From: Clostridia bacterium
GTDB taxonomy: Bacteria > Bacillota > Clostridia > Christensenellales > DUVY01
Direction: 5' to 3'
Length of the DNA stretch: 5,520 nucleotides
Assembly (NCBI GenBank): GCA_026001225.1
Contig: BNZQ01000089.1
Location: forward strand, 1-5,520
The notes beneath the pieces are model-generated. The model had not been told where the DNA came from. It ran no database searches and saw only the letters and a program-made list of their open reading frames with translations. Made by a program: the position numbers and the translations under genes. Below are positions 5,373-5,520 of the stretch, piece after piece. The stretch's first letter is position 1, and each line of letters opens with the position of its first letter.

Positions 5373-5384
5373 GTATATCTATAC
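5373..5384. other. Candidate attachment-site core at the element/host junction
   Basis: GTATA-TC-TATAC is a perfect 5-bp dyad around a central TC, which is GA on the other strand. Recombinases of the TnpX/TndX group are known to cross over at a GA dinucleotide. The dyad sits 13 bases after the recombinase stop, exactly where the interrupted downstream gene becomes readable. The left end, needed to confirm it, is outside the window. Confidence 0.35.
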
Positions 5385-5520
5385 TCGTCCAATGACGAGA
5401 AATACAGTCAGCGATTAAGTAAGCGAGTGCGTGACGGTTTCGATACAAGTGTGGCAAACGGCAATTTTACGGGTGGTGTCATTATTTGGGGCTATAAACT
5501 TATTAAAGAGCCGATACCGA
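5373..5520 (+). pseudogene. Interrupted serine recombinase of a resident element (N-terminal domain missing, runs off the window)
   Basis: The frame reads VYLYSSNDEKYSQRLSKRVR, then DGFDTSVANGNFTGGVIIWG and YKLIKEPIP at the window edge. It aligns without gaps to residues 152-184 of the neighbouring recombinase: Y-S-x-x-L-S-basic-basic-V at the start, then G, G and G-Y-K in register. This is the linker helix plus the beginning of the recombinase (PF07508) domain of a large serine recombinase. There is no in-frame ATG, and the roughly 140-residue catalytic domain that should precede it is absent; its place is taken by the end of the element. The best explanation is a resident recombinase gene split by insertion, with its 5' part beyond the element's left end. 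The exact first base is uncertain, between about 5360 and 5380. Confidence 0.8.

Noticed and set aside
5368..5383. TAGTGTATAT string resembling the pMV158 MobM nick region (TAGTGTG/TTAT)
   Set aside because: The match is short, lies at the far end from the relaxase and lacks the pMV158 flanking repeats; the junction explanation fits better.
1..5520. CRISPR arrays, tRNA/rRNA genes, insertion sequences, restriction or phage-defence genes
   Set aside because: I looked for each and saw no regular direct repeats with spacers, no cloverleaf or rRNA sequence, no DDE transposase and no defence-type domain.

Overview
The window looks like the conserved right-hand part of an integrative mobilizable element from a Gram-positive anaerobe of the Clostridia (Bacillota). 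Reasons: strong AGGAGG-type ribosome sites, a MobV/Pre-type relaxase, a sigma-region-4-like regulator common on clostridial elements, and a TnpX/TndX-type large serine recombinase at the element end. The species cannot be named. All genes lie on the + strand.

Layout. Positions 3-179 are the last 58 codons of an unrecognised gene entering from the left. A sigma-70 region-4-like HTH protein follows (225-962), then two tandem terminator-like hairpins (978-1049). Next is a 240-base structured noncoding region with a five-codon leader ORF and nested inverted repeats, the best oriT candidate (1067-1253). The MobV relaxase follows (1291-2367), then a 175-base spacer with at most a 31-codon ORF, a ParB-like HTH protein (2543-3064) and a clear terminator (3144-3165). 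A 93-residue protein of unknown function comes next (3233-3514), then a 16-bp hairpin (3541-3575). An extended -10 promoter inside an inverted repeat (3619-3704) precedes the serine recombinase (3695-5359).

The element seems to stop just after the recombinase. From about 5373 a different serine recombinase is readable in frame, but it lacks its N-terminal catalytic domain and any start codon. The simplest reading is that this element inserted into the recombinase gene of an older resident element. A short dyad with central TC (GA on the other strand) at 5373-5384 is a candidate attachment core at the junction.

Likely cooperation: the serine recombinase excises and integrates the element. MobV nicks the excised circle at an oriT, probably upstream of its own gene, so that a helper conjugation system can transfer it. 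The sigma-like and ParB-like proteins probably regulate or maintain the element. No type IV secretion genes, resistance genes or other cargo are visible; the left end and any cargo lie outside the window.
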